A stretch of DNA of 64,000 nt from Opitutaceae bacterium. Lineage in GTDB: Bacteria > Verrucomicrobiota > Verrucomicrobiia > Opitutales > Opitutaceae. This document shows positions 1 to 9,072 of this stretch, one piece after another; the first letter of the stretch is position 1, and each line of letters begins with the position of its first letter. The notes under the pieces were generated by a model. The model worked only from the letters and a program-made list of their open reading frames with translations, made no database searches and had not been told where the DNA came from. The stretch is taken from NCBI GenBank assembly GCA_028280945.1, contig JANQKV010000030.1, forward strand, positions 1 to 64,000, read 5' to 3'. Position numbers and translations under genes: made by a program.

Positions 1-170
1 GAGGCGCAGGCAGGCAATCGTAAGCGGGTTTGAGATCTTGCTGCACCGGTCGTCCGATCAGGGGCTGTTGGGCGGCGAACGCATTGTTTTGACAGGGACG
101 TCCCGCCGGTGACTTCGGATCGACTTCGCCATCATGGCAGATTAATCATCCTACGTCCTTTGGTTCATTT
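1..170. other. window edge, no complete gene
   Basis: The first 33 bases can be read in frame +1 as ten codons followed by TGA, which could be the tail of an upstream plus-strand gene, but ten codons are too few to judge. The remainder up to the first lipoprotein gene has no open frame or structure that I can support. A promoter for the following gene is expected here, but no convincing -35/-10 pair stands out. Confidence 0.25.
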
Positions 171-929
171 ATGTGTTTTGTTCGAAACTGTCTGTTTGCG
201 GTGATGGTGTTCGTGGCCGCCTGCGGCGCGGAAACCGACCCGCCTGAAAAATCGTCCTGGCGAGATCGATTCGAGATGACCGAACTGCCGGTGTTTCCTC
301 CAGGTCTCGCAACGAGTGGTGTCACCGCGGGGTCGGCGAGCTTCCTCCTGCTCGTCAATGCCAATGGCGAGTTGGAGGACTTTGTGATGCTGGAAGCGAG
401 TCACCTCGATGTGGGCGAGGCGATTGCCCGGGTCATTCCGGAGTGGAAGTTTTTTGCAACCGAGGTGGACGGCCAACGAGTCAATGCGGCGAGCCGTATC
501 GAGGTGAACTTGCGCTCCTCGGGTTCGGTTGCGCTGCTGGCGGTCAGCGATGATGTGCAAAACCTGTTTCCCCAACGAAAGCTGGTGGGGCGAGGCCAGA
601 GCACCTATCGGGTCGCATCATTGACGGAGCTGGACTACATGCCGGAGCTGATCAGCGCGGTGCAACCCCCGCCGCCGCCGCCCGGATCGATTGGTGCGCC
701 GAGTGTAACTGTCGTTTTCCAGATTTTTATCGACGAAAACGGCCTGGTGCGGATCCCGCTCATCCAAGATGCGGGGAATGGGAAAGTTGATCTGCAGGTG
801 CTGGAAACCGTGCAGCACGCGTTGATGCAGTGGCGATTTACCCCACCCGTGATTGAAGGCCAACCCGTCATGGTGCGAGTGCAGCAACCGTTTCGATTGA
901 CTGCCACAAATGCCGGGCAGGCGGACTGA
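171..929 (+). CDS. lipoprotein with two TonB C-terminal-like modules
   Basis: The 252-residue product begins with a short hydrophobic stretch ending in VFVAAC, a lipobox-like sequence with Cys18 as the predicted lipidated residue. Two similar modules follow, roughly residues 45-115 and 165-245. Each has a hydrophobic strand, a 'NGELEDFVMLE' or 'NGLVRIPLIQ' element and a later W-[KR]-F motif, a pattern typical of the TonB C-terminal domain. A proline run (about residues 165-170) separates them. It has no long TonB periplasmic linker or standard N-terminal anchor, so a structural or envelope-binding role is more likely than classical energy transduction. No Shine-Dalgarno sequence is evident before the ATG. 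The domain assignment is moderately certain and the role is unknown. Confidence 0.6.
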   Translation: MCFVRNCLFAVMVFVAACGAETDPPEKSSWRDRFEMTELPVFPPGLATSGVTAGSASFLLLVNANGELEDFVMLEASHLDVGEAIARVIPEWKFFATEVDGQRVNAASRIEVNLRSSGSVALLAVSDDVQNLFPQRKLVGRGQSTYRVASLTELDYMPELISAVQPPPPPPGSIGAPSVTVVFQIFIDENGLVRIPLIQDAGNGKVDLQVLETVQHALMQWRFTPPVIEGQPVMVRVQQPFRLTATNAGQAD

Positions 930-1094
930 TATCAGCAGGCGGTTCGCTCGAATCAATGGTCCGAGAGGCTGCTTGGTTTTGATGAATATTCAAAATCCGC
1001 AACTGACTTGATCCATGCTACGCGGAGCACTTGATTTCGGCGTTTCCATCCCGTTCGAGGAGGATCGTCGCTTTCGGTTCAACAGGCCCATTTC

Positions 1095-3209
1095 ATGAAA
1101 AATCATACCCCAAAAGCTTGGCTGGTGTCCCTCGTCGTCGCTGGCTTTGTTTCCGTCAACGCGGTCTCTGCCCAGACCGGCAGTTTCAAATTTGCTTCTG
1201 AAGTGAAGCGGCCGGATATGGTTGCTGAAGCCAAGGATACGGCTCCCAAATACAATCCTACGTCCCACGTCCGCACCACCACGAAGGAGGAGGCGGGGAA
1301 TTATCGCGAGCGGGATATACTCGGCCACAAATATGCCCCGGATCAAATCCGTGACGCCTTGATTGAAGTGGGAAGCTTCCGACCGTATCCAGATGCTGGT
1401 GACGCTGCTTACCGGGCATTGCCGGAGAAAGAGCGCGCGGCGATCATTGCAGCGGCCGAAGAATACCTGGGCCACGATTGGCCAACCCTCACCGCCATGC
1501 TTTATCTCGACCATTACGAGACGGGTTCGTTGCGGGCTTTCCAGTTGGCTTATTTCGAGCGAGTGAAGGCCTTGGAGATACTGCTCTATGCTGAGATCCT
1601 GGAGGGTGAAGGACGGTTCGTGCGCGACATTGCCAACGGCGTTTGGGTGATTTGCGAGCAAACGAGTTGGGCTCAACCGGCCCACTTGAATGTCGAGATT
1701 CCCGGGGCTGGTTTGCCTACGCGCGACCATCCGATTCTCGCGCTGCTGGCCAGCGAAACCGCCGCCACTCTCGCTGCCGTTGAATATTTTGTAGGGGATG
1801 AGCTGGATGAGTTGAACCCTCAGTTCCGGCCGCGCATGCGGGAGGAAGTTCGGTACCATATCATGGAGCCTTACCTCAATCGCACCGACTACTGGTGGAT
1901 GGCTTATGAGAAGCCGTTCACGAACAACTGGAACCCGTGGGTGACCTCCAACTTTCTTCTCTGCGCGCTGGTGTTTTCCGAGTCAGACGACGAGCTTGCG
2001 GCCTATGTGCTCAAGGCGGTCGATGTGCTCGACCATTTCATCAACGTATATCCCGAGGACGGCGGTTGCGAGGAGGGGCCGGCCTACTGGGATCATGCCG
2101 CCGGACGCATGCTCGATTGCCTGCGGCTGCTGAATCAAGCCACTGACGGATTGATCGACATTTACGACGAACCCCTGGTGCGCGAGATGGGAGAGTTCAT
2201 GTGGTATGCGAGCATTCATACCCCGTGGTATGTGAATTTCGCCGATGCGTTCGCCCGCTACAAACCGGATGCCAGCACCCTGTTTCGCTATGGCAAGGCG
2301 ACTGGCAGTGAAAACCTGATGGCTTTCGCCGCCACGAAACCCCTCAAGCCCTACTTCTCCATGACGCGCAGTGAGTATCTCTTCATGCGCCAGCTCCCCA
2401 ACATGTTCGTTCGAGCCGAGCTTGAGGGCTACGACCGACCCTTTGAGCCCAGCACGTTCATCCAGTTGCCGGATCTGGAAACGGCTTACGTTCGCCACAG
2501 CACCAACACGGGGGAGGGGTTTTACCTTGCTGCCAAAGGCGGCTACAATGCCGAGAGCCACAACCACAATGATGTCGGCAACTTCATCGTGTTTCTTGAT
2601 GGCGAGCCACTGCTGATTGACGTGGGGGTGGGGACTTACACTTCCAAGACGTTCAGCGAGCAACGTTATGAGATCTGGTCGATGCAGAGCAGCTATCACA
2701 ACCTGCCCGATATCAATGGGGCTGCCCAGCCCCACATGATCCAGTGGGAAAGTGATTTCTTCGAAGCTTCCGAAACGGCTTCTGGGGCCGAAGTCAGGAT
2801 GGGCCTGGCCTCAGCCTACCCGGAGGAAGCCAACCTTGACAGCTACGTGCGCAAAATCGACTTCGATCGCCCCCGGGAACGCATCTCCCTTCATGAGGTA
2901 ATGGCTTTCGCGGATGGTCGTGAAAACACCGGTGGCAACACGATCGATTTCCATTTCATGACACAGCATCTGCCGGAGCAGGGGGCGACTGCCGGGATGA
3001 TTAACCTTTCGCATCCGGAAACGGGGGAGGTCCGTGCGGCCCTGAGCTACCCGGCGGAGATGGACGTTTTAGTGACCAAGATTGAGTTGGAGGACTCGCG
3101 TCTGATCACCAGCTGGGGCGACACGATTTATCGCATCACCGTCAGCGTGCGGCTCCCGGCGGGTGAACAGACCGCAAGTGTGCCGTTCACCGTTCAACGC
3201 GAAAAATAA
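1095..3209 (+). CDS. exported heparinase II/III-family polysaccharide lyase
   Basis: This 704-residue protein starts with a clear Sec signal peptide (hydrophobic core LVSLVVAGFVSV, cleavage near VSAQ at residue 27). An all-helical toroid-like region follows (about 60-440), with DGGCEEGPAYWDHAAGR near residue 320. The C-terminal beta part holds SHNHNDVGNF near residue 487, which matches the conserved His/Asn-rich motif of the heparinase II/III domain. The family cleaves uronic-acid-containing polysaccharides by beta-elimination, so it would act in the periplasm. It stands alone on this strand and ends at a perfect hairpin terminator. It probably complements the sulfatase locus about 13 kb downstream, although no shared regulation can be shown. 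The exact PL family and substrate are not determined. Confidence 0.75.
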   Translation: MKNHTPKAWLVSLVVAGFVSVNAVSAQTGSFKFASEVKRPDMVAEAKDTAPKYNPTSHVRTTTKEEAGNYRERDILGHKYAPDQIRDALIEVGSFRPYPDAGDAAYRALPEKERAAIIAAAEEYLGHDWPTLTAMLYLDHYETGSLRAFQLAYFERVKALEILLYAEILEGEGRFVRDIANGVWVICEQTSWAQPAHLNVEIPGAGLPTRDHPILALLASETAATLAAVEYFVGDELDELNPQFRPRMREEVRYHIMEPYLNRTDYWWMAYEKPFTNNWNPWVTSNFLLCALVFSESDDELAAYVLKAVDVLDHFINVYPEDGGCEEGPAYWDHAAGRMLDCLRLLNQATDGLIDIYDEPLVREMGEFMWYASIHTPWYVNFADAFARYKPDASTLFRYGKATGSENLMAFAATKPLKPYFSMTRSEYLFMRQLPNMFVRAELEGYDRPFEPSTFIQLPDLETAYVRHSTNTGEGFYLAAKGGYNAESHNHNDVGNFIVFLDGEPLLIDVGVGTYTSKTFSEQRYEIWSMQSSYHNLPDINGAAQPHMIQWESDFFEASETASGAEVRMGLASAYPEEANLDSYVRKIDFDRPRERISLHEVMAFADGRENTGGNTIDFHFMTQHLPEQGATAGMINLSHPETGEVRAALSYPAEMDVLVTKIELEDSRLITSWGDTIYRITVSVRLPAGEQTASVPFTVQREK

Positions 3210-3235
3210 AACGGGCGGGGAGACCCCGCCCGTTT
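3209..3235. terminator. bidirectional hairpin terminator
   Basis: A perfect 12-bp stem (AAACGGGCGGGG at 3209-3220 with CCCCGCCCGTTT at 3224-3235) closes a 3-base AGA loop. It overlaps the last base of the lyase stop codon and lies between two convergent genes, with A/T tracts on both sides, so it can stop transcription in both directions. Confidence 0.85.
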
Positions 3236-3257
3236 AGAAAGCGGTCCGTGCCGCCGT

Positions 3258-5189
3258 TTAGTCCTCCGTGCGGAGGGTCGGGACGTCCATCAGGGCCTCG
3301 TAATCCGAGAGCGTGCCATTGCTCAGGCAGCACTCGATGATCTTGCGACCGACCGGATCGAGGTCATCCTCGATGAACTGGGTCAGTTCTTTGACGAAGA
3401 AGTCATGGAGGATTTTTGCTCCAACGTCATACGCCTCGGGACCGACCTCGGGCTGGCGATCGACTTCGAAGAACCAAGACCCGATGCGGCGGCCTTCGAC
3501 CATGATCTGACTCGGGGTGTAGCCGAGCAGCGGGCAGCGGGCGGGTTTGACCTGCTCGCTGGTGAAGTGAGCTCCGCCTCGGCGCGCAAGGAACTCGCGG
3601 GCCACCCACTGGGGCATGAAGCTGGTTTCCCAAGACCCGATGTTCTGGTTGGGGCAGAGAATGTAGCGCACACTGGGCGTTTCCTGGATCTGGTGGAGCA
3701 GCAGGTTGGCTTGATCTACCCGACGTCCCGTGGCGAACGGCCAGTAGGATCCCACCCCCTCTGAGGTCATGCCTTCTGTCTGCACGATGCTGGGATTGGC
3801 GTGCCCGCGGGGAGCAACGAGACGCCAGAGCCAACCCAAGGCAGGAGGTAGCAGGTGGAACATGCCGATGATACCGTAGGAAGGCTCCTCCCGCGTGCAG
3901 GGCGGGCAACGCACACCGAAGCTGCGGATATCGACGTCAACCGCACCTTTGACCACGCCGGGAACGGCTTCACGCGGCACCACTACGCGCGGGTTGGGGC
4001 AGGGTTGTCCGGGAGCATCCATGGTGTGTTCCCAGATCAACGATGTCGCGCCGGGGTGCGCATCAATGTTGAGGAAGAGCATGGGGGCCTTGCCCTGAAT
4101 GGTCATTTCCTCGAGATGCGGATCGGTGCCATACGCGGTGATATGATTCACGCGCACAAACCAAGCGTCTTCGGCGTCCGTCAACGTCAATTTGCCTCGA
4201 TGTTTGTCGAGGGAGGGATGGCAGAGAGCCATGTCGTCGGTCACCGGCCGCAAGTCGCAGGTGCGGGGGAGGGTGAGTTGCCGTTTGTCACCGGTCAGGC
4301 GATTGCGTGCCATCAACAGCGAACCGTCGCGCTGACGGTGAGGTTGCTCGAGCATCTCGCTCTTGCCGCCCCCGCTGGCGCCTTCGTGGGAAATCACGAC
4401 GCTTGCCTCGTAGGGGGTGATGACCTGGACCGTCGAGCAGTGCATGGTGACCCAGTTCTCCTTTTCGCCGAGATTGATGAGCACGCCATAGATGCCCTTC
4501 TTGGCGCTGGGGCCCGGATAGAGGTTGTAGCTGAACAGTTCGTGTTGCCCATCCAGACGGTTGTGGACGACAATCTGTTTTCCGTCGAAGTGGGTGTGGC
4601 GGAAGGGCGGCGCAACGTAGATGACAGCCTTGGGCGAGAAACCCTCGGGAACCTCGCTGATCGGAATGATGCCCTGCAATAACGAGAGCCCCATGGCAAA
4701 GAATCCGGCATTATCCGGAGCGATGACCATGGCGTCCACGCCCTTGCCGACCATGCCGGCATGGAAGGCAAACGCCGCGAGGGGCTGCCCCTTCATCCAT
4801 TCAAACGTCTCCTGCCGGAGGTCCGCGAAATCGGCGCCGTAGCGCTCCTGATAGGTCGGCTTGTCGGTGGGGCGGGTGTCGCCGATGACCATGCAATCGG
4901 GATCGCGCCGACGCATGTAGGGTTCCATGTAGTTGGCAGCGATGCCGTTGCGCGCCCGGCAAGCTTTGGCCTCGAGCACCCGGCCTTTGCCAGGCACATC
5001 ATAGGCGACATCGTGCCAGCCGTCGGGGCCGGCATCACGCACGGCCAAGGCGATGAGGTCATCAACCGAGTTGGCGATGGCGACGCTCGGCGCCGAATTT
5101 AAAACCGCCGCTGCATCCGCGGGCAGCTCGAAAGGGAGGCCCGCGAAGCGGCTGGCGTTCGGGTTAGGGTCTGTGATTGTGGCAGTCAT
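3258..5189 (-). CDS. DUF4914-type protein with PEPCK-like P-loop
   Basis: The 643-residue cytoplasmic protein has no signal peptide or membrane segment. Its clearest motif is HEGASGGGKSEM at about residues 268-279, a glycine-rich phosphate-binding loop resembling the kinase-1a loop of phosphoenolpyruvate carboxykinases (GxSGxGKT). Length and overall pattern match what I remember as the DUF4914 family, whose function is not established. Later conserved-looking stretches include FLNIDAHPGATSLIWEHT, RCPPCTREEPSYG (two close cysteines) and CPNQNIGSWETSF. A nucleotide-dependent enzyme is a fair inference, but no reaction can be named. The ATG at 5187-5189 is the natural start. The gene converges on the lyase gene, with the hairpin at 3209-3235 between them. 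Confidence 0.6.
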   Translation of the reverse strand: MTATITDPNPNASRFAGLPFELPADAAAVLNSAPSVAIANSVDDLIALAVRDAGPDGWHDVAYDVPGKGRVLEAKACRARNGIAANYMEPYMRRRDPDCMVIGDTRPTDKPTYQERYGADFADLRQETFEWMKGQPLAAFAFHAGMVGKGVDAMVIAPDNAGFFAMGLSLLQGIIPISEVPEGFSPKAVIYVAPPFRHTHFDGKQIVVHNRLDGQHELFSYNLYPGPSAKKGIYGVLINLGEKENWVTMHCSTVQVITPYEASVVISHEGASGGGKSEMLEQPHRQRDGSLLMARNRLTGDKRQLTLPRTCDLRPVTDDMALCHPSLDKHRGKLTLTDAEDAWFVRVNHITAYGTDPHLEEMTIQGKAPMLFLNIDAHPGATSLIWEHTMDAPGQPCPNPRVVVPREAVPGVVKGAVDVDIRSFGVRCPPCTREEPSYGIIGMFHLLPPALGWLWRLVAPRGHANPSIVQTEGMTSEGVGSYWPFATGRRVDQANLLLHQIQETPSVRYILCPNQNIGSWETSFMPQWVAREFLARRGGAHFTSEQVKPARCPLLGYTPSQIMVEGRRIGSWFFEVDRQPEVGPEAYDVGAKILHDFFVKELTQFIEDDLDPVGRKIIECCLSNGTLSDYEALMDVPTLRTED

Positions 5190-5390
5190 GAGAGCAGTAA
5201 GGTGTGGAATGGTAAGCTGAGGTTCAGATAGGTATCTGATTACACGATAAACATGTCGTCATAGATTAGCGTCCAACCGAAGCATAATGCCCCGCATTTC
5301 CTCACCTATTCTGCCGCATTATTGGTCAACGAAGGCGCCCTCACGCTAAGACGCAAATGAGACAAAATGTAGAACTGATCGGGACAAACC

Positions 5391-5792
5391 CTAGCCCGCG
5401 CGCAGGGACAGCCCCTTGATCTTTTCGCAACCGGGCACCGCCTTGATACGGGGCAGGAAGATGCGGCGATTATTCGACAGTTCCTGTTTCGCCACGGCAT
5501 TCGAAACCATCACCACAAGCCATCCGGACCTGCTGATCTCCACCACATGGGAGTAGGCGGCGAGAGTAGGAGTCACGATGTCGGCCCAGCGATCCCGCAA
5601 GGCCTGTTCCGGTGAGGCCTCGCTGCCCAAGTGATAACGATTGGCGATTCCTTCGATGACCTCGGCCGCCGTCTTGGTTCGACGTTTGACCTGGCGATTG
5701 GGTTCGGTGGCATCAAGCCTGCGAAACTCCCCGATTAATTCTTCGGCGAGTTTACTAAATGCAGGTTGGGTGGGATCTTTGGAAGTGGGCAT
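5391..5792 (-). CDS. DUF721/DciA-like protein
   Basis: This 133-residue protein has a charged N-terminal half and a C-terminal segment (about 75-130) with the pattern GWLVVMVSNAVAKQELSNNRRIFLPRIKAVPG. That pattern resembles the DUF721/DciA domain, in which a hydrophobic strand is followed by a helix ending in a leucine-rich turn. DciA proteins interact with the replicative helicase DnaB and substitute for DnaC-type loaders in most bacteria that lack DnaC. Replication initiation is therefore a plausible role, although short DUF721 proteins can differ. It lies 21 bases downstream of the DUF4838 gene on the same strand, which says nothing about function. I see no terminator between them. Confidence 0.6.
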   Translation of the reverse strand: MPTSKDPTQPAFSKLAEELIGEFRRLDATEPNRQVKRRTKTAAEVIEGIANRYHLGSEASPEQALRDRWADIVTPTLAAYSHVVEISRSGWLVVMVSNAVAKQELSNNRRIFLPRIKAVPGCEKIKGLSLRAG

Positions 5793-5813
5793 GGGGACCG
5801 CCGCAGAGCGTTC

Positions 5814-8060
5814 TCACTCCGTGACAGGAATCAAGCGTTCGCCAAGTTCCAGATAGGCTTCCTCAATCCGAGTGGCGTGTAGACCATCATTGGCATGAAC
5901 GTGGTGGTTGGTGGCTGTCTTGACGATCTCGTCTTCGGATTTCAGTGCGCGGGCAAAGGGCAGACTGCACCAGAACTCTGCCCGGGCGAGTTCCATGTCA
6001 CCTGCCTCTTCGGCGATGAGAGCCCTCGCTACCGCATCGTAAAAGTAGACTGTGTTCTCGCCATAGCGGATCGTTTGGTCGTCGATCGCGAGACGCTTAC
6101 GGATGAGAGGGCCAACTTCTTGTGCGAGGATTGCATCCAGTCGCTCTCTCAATCGATGGAAGGCGGAGACGCTCTCGGCCAAATCGACACCGTCGTTGAT
6201 GGCGGATTCCGTTTTCTCGAGTTGGAAGTGGGTGCGGTGAAAGAGGGGAAATTCCCGGTCGATAATCCGTTCCGGAAGATGATGCCAATAGCGGAGCTGC
6301 CGAATATTGGACAGGGCGAACTCAAGCTCATCATAGACCTTGCGCATGTCTCCGGCCACCGGCCCATAAAGGTCAGCAAAGTAGCGATCAATCTCACCGG
6401 AGAGATCCTGGTCGTGGTCCCACAGTCTGCGGGCGAAAAGATAATTATTGATCCGTTTCACTCCGAGCAGCCGGGTGTCCGTATGCATGTAGTGCATGTG
6501 GCGGGCGCCTCCGCGGTAATACGTGGTTATGTCGTTCTGGATGATACGCGGGTAAATGACGGGAAGCGACTTGTTGACTGAAACGTTGAAATACTCGCCC
6601 ACAAAAATCTCACCTTTGTAGTGGCGGTCTTCGCCTTGGGTCCACCCTTGGAATGACTCCCAATGCTCGGTGTTATATTCGGTGCAGGTCGGGTCGTTGA
6701 TCTCGTGCACGTAACATCGCAGAATCGGGAAAAACGTGCCGACGATCGTCGCATAGTCGAAGTCGGCCGGCAGCGGTCGGGTAGGGGGTGGCAGGGTCTG
6801 TTGGTAAATCGGAAATACGATTTTGATGGAGCGTTGCATTTCGCCGCGAGCAATCGCGGCATCGATCGCTTGATCCAGACCATGAACCATGAGAAGGAGG
6901 CGATCAGTGGGTTCACCTAAGGCTAAACACTCCGGGCTTTGGCTCCAGACGCCGTTGTCGATCGACCAGAAGTTCAATGAGTCGACGTCCTGCCATTCGC
7001 CCTCAGTGAGTTCTTTGATGATCTGTTTGTAGAGGTAGTCGAGTGGAGCGGGATTCGAACTACTGATATTCATGCCATACATGCCCTCAAACGGTTCGCG
7101 CTCGCCGTCCTCGTTCATGCCATACCACTCGGGGCGGGCTTCGAAAAACGTCAGCATGCCGTCGCCGTCTTGCTCACCCTGGAATTCGTCGGATGGAGGA
7201 CCATAGGGGTCTGCTGGCAAAGTGTCATCACCGTTGAATCCTGCTAGGCTGAATGGGTAGGGCGCATTCGGATCGAGATACTTTTCCCAGTAATGATGCC
7301 CTCCGAAGGTCAGGTGCATCCCCAGCTTTTGCAGCAACGGCCGGTTCGGTTCGGCAATCGACCAGAAGTTCATCCGGTTGCGCGCCATCCAACGATAAAA
7401 GTCAGCGTTCCCCTTGTCCTCGCGCACCCAGAAACCACGGGTGGCGAAATCAGGTTCGGCAACGGTTGCTTCTGCAGGCATCTTCACGTGGTCGAGGGTG
7501 GGAAGGAAGATCTCATGGGGCTCCGGACCGTACCACCGCACCCCTTGGTATTCCAAAAATGAATATACCCCATAGAGCGCGCCGGTGCGATCCTGGCCAA
7601 CGATGGCCAGGGTGTCACCCACGGGAAAAATGAGGTAGGCTCCCGCTCCGAGCCCGCGACCGGGCGGCAGGTGGGAATGGAGGGCCGCAGCGACAGTCGG
7701 AAGCGATGCTGCCTGGCTGACCGTGGCCACGATGATCGTTTGCGGCTCCCCGGCTTCGGTCAGAGGAACGAAGTCCACTGCGGCAGGCGTGATTCGTTCC
7801 AGGTGATCCCGCAGTTCAACCGCCGCGTATCCCAGAGTGCATGCGATCGCCTCGGTTGAATGCCGATTCTCCCACGAGAAGCTCGCCTCGCTTTCGCTCG
7901 CGATTGCAGGCGTGGAGAATGGGGCCACGTCGACGGCAATCCGCCACTTGGTGGAAGCTGATTTTGTCGCCGACGCAGGCTGGGCGACCATCCCGCCCGC
8001 CAGGCAAGCGACCAGAACAAGAAAACGGTCCAACGAGCGTGGGGGGAATGGGGGATTCAT
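5814..8060 (-). CDS. exported DUF4838 protein (alpha-glucuronidase-like fold)
   Basis: The product is 748 residues from the ATG at 8058-8060. This start is preceded by GAGG six bases upstream and followed directly by a signal peptide (FLVLVACLAGGMVAQPASA), so I prefer it to the GTG 57 bases further out. The N-terminal third (about 100-200) has the GH67/GH20-like N-terminal fold seen in 'GALYGVYSFLEYQGVRWYGP'. The rest has a TIM-barrel-like pattern, with DFATRGFWVREDKGNADFYRWMARNRMNFWS and several Tyr/Trp/His-rich strands, matching DUF4838-type proteins. These are usually found in polysaccharide-degradation loci, and a glycoside hydrolase role is inferred without an identified catalytic pair. 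It forms an apparent operon with the upstream LamG-like gene. Confidence 0.65.
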   Translation of the reverse strand: MNPPFPPRSLDRFLVLVACLAGGMVAQPASATKSASTKWRIAVDVAPFSTPAIASESEASFSWENRHSTEAIACTLGYAAVELRDHLERITPAAVDFVPLTEAGEPQTIIVATVSQAASLPTVAAALHSHLPPGRGLGAGAYLIFPVGDTLAIVGQDRTGALYGVYSFLEYQGVRWYGPEPHEIFLPTLDHVKMPAEATVAEPDFATRGFWVREDKGNADFYRWMARNRMNFWSIAEPNRPLLQKLGMHLTFGGHHYWEKYLDPNAPYPFSLAGFNGDDTLPADPYGPPSDEFQGEQDGDGMLTFFEARPEWYGMNEDGEREPFEGMYGMNISSSNPAPLDYLYKQIIKELTEGEWQDVDSLNFWSIDNGVWSQSPECLALGEPTDRLLLMVHGLDQAIDAAIARGEMQRSIKIVFPIYQQTLPPPTRPLPADFDYATIVGTFFPILRCYVHEINDPTCTEYNTEHWESFQGWTQGEDRHYKGEIFVGEYFNVSVNKSLPVIYPRIIQNDITTYYRGGARHMHYMHTDTRLLGVKRINNYLFARRLWDHDQDLSGEIDRYFADLYGPVAGDMRKVYDELEFALSNIRQLRYWHHLPERIIDREFPLFHRTHFQLEKTESAINDGVDLAESVSAFHRLRERLDAILAQEVGPLIRKRLAIDDQTIRYGENTVYFYDAVARALIAEEAGDMELARAEFWCSLPFARALKSEDEIVKTATNHHVHANDGLHATRIEEAYLELGERLIPVTE

Positions 8061-8116
8061 ACGCTGCCTCAAGCAATCGCAGCCTCGATAGCGATGCAAA
8101 CTTGGACAACGACTCA

Positions 8117-9004
8117 CTAAAGCGGAATCCCGTAGTGCTCCACCAACTCGTCGATTGTTTTGGTCAATTCGAGATCGGAAAGGGGGCGCTCATAAATCAG
8201 CACCCGGGCGATCTCGCCATCGAATGACTCCGACCCCGGATGATTGGTGGCATCGCGCTCCGTACCAATGGCCAGCTTGGAGGCATCGGCCGCCGGATTG
8301 ACGGGAAAAGCAGCCCGTCCGAGGGGGTTCGCACCGTTCACAAAAATCTCGATATCCACGGTGCCCCCGCCGGCTCCCATGCGGGCGGCAAGCACATAGA
8401 AACGCCCGGGTTCAAGCTTGCGCCCACTCAGCTTGGGGTTGTTTTCGTCAAACCGCCCGAACGTGACGTCGTTGCGTGAGCCCACCCAGAATGTGAGGTC
8501 ATCGTCCAGACAGCCCCAGAAACCGCAGTAGCGATCGGAGTTGCGCAGATTGCCAAGAAACGAATTCACATCCTTTAACCGGTAGATGCCAAACTCGGTG
8601 TCGCCGAGCGGAGTGACGTAGGGTTTGAGCACGGCCAGCCACGTATAGCCACTGCCGGTCGTCAGGTGATCAAACGTGTCCTCTTCGAAGTTGATCAACT
8701 CATCCTCTTCAAAAATCAGGCTGGCGTGGCCTTTGAGCTCGGTGGCGTTCGGACGCACACGTGGACGTCCTGATCCCGGTTTGGCGGTGCGCACGCCTTC
8801 ATCGATGCTAACAAACAACCGCGCCGTATCCCCCTGGACTTGGTTTTCCCAGCTCGTTACCCAGCCGTCGACATCGGCGGTGACGCCGTGGCTGGCATTG
8901 AGATCCAGCAGCAATCCGTTTTGCACGGATGGGTGCTCTGCGCCTGATAGCGAGTTGAGCTTGAGCATGAGCGTGAAGGTCAGGCCGCGAATGAAGAAGC
9001 GCAT
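8117..9004 (-). CDS. exported LamG/concanavalin A-like lectin-domain protein
   Basis: The 295-residue protein has a weak signal peptide (MRFFIRGLTFTLMLKLNSLSGAE). One domain follows, with the hallmarks of the LamG/laminin-G-like beta-sandwich: FYVLAARMGAGGGTVDIEIFVNG, then LAIGTERDATNHPGSESFDGEIARVLIYERPLSDLELTKTIDELVEHYG at the C-terminus. The terminal 'GEIARVLIYERPLS..E' segment is characteristic of the family. Such domains bind carbohydrate or mediate adhesion outside the cell. No catalytic motif is visible. The gene lies 57 bases upstream of the DUF4838 gene and is probably co-transcribed with it, which suggests a sugar-binding partner. Confidence 0.65.
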   Translation of the reverse strand: MRFFIRGLTFTLMLKLNSLSGAEHPSVQNGLLLDLNASHGVTADVDGWVTSWENQVQGDTARLFVSIDEGVRTAKPGSGRPRVRPNATELKGHASLIFEEDELINFEEDTFDHLTTGSGYTWLAVLKPYVTPLGDTEFGIYRLKDVNSFLGNLRNSDRYCGFWGCLDDDLTFWVGSRNDVTFGRFDENNPKLSGRKLEPGRFYVLAARMGAGGGTVDIEIFVNGANPLGRAAFPVNPAADASKLAIGTERDATNHPGSESFDGEIARVLIYERPLSDLELTKTIDELVEHYGIPL

Positions 9005-9072
9005 CCCGCAAGGCTGATCGGATCACTTCCGGTGTCACGGTTCGACCCGCGCCCCGTTAAATGCGTTTGCCA

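Noticed and set aside
3855..4682. Plus-strand open frame of 275 codons
   Set aside because: It is antisense to the DUF4914-type gene and shows no recognisable motif.
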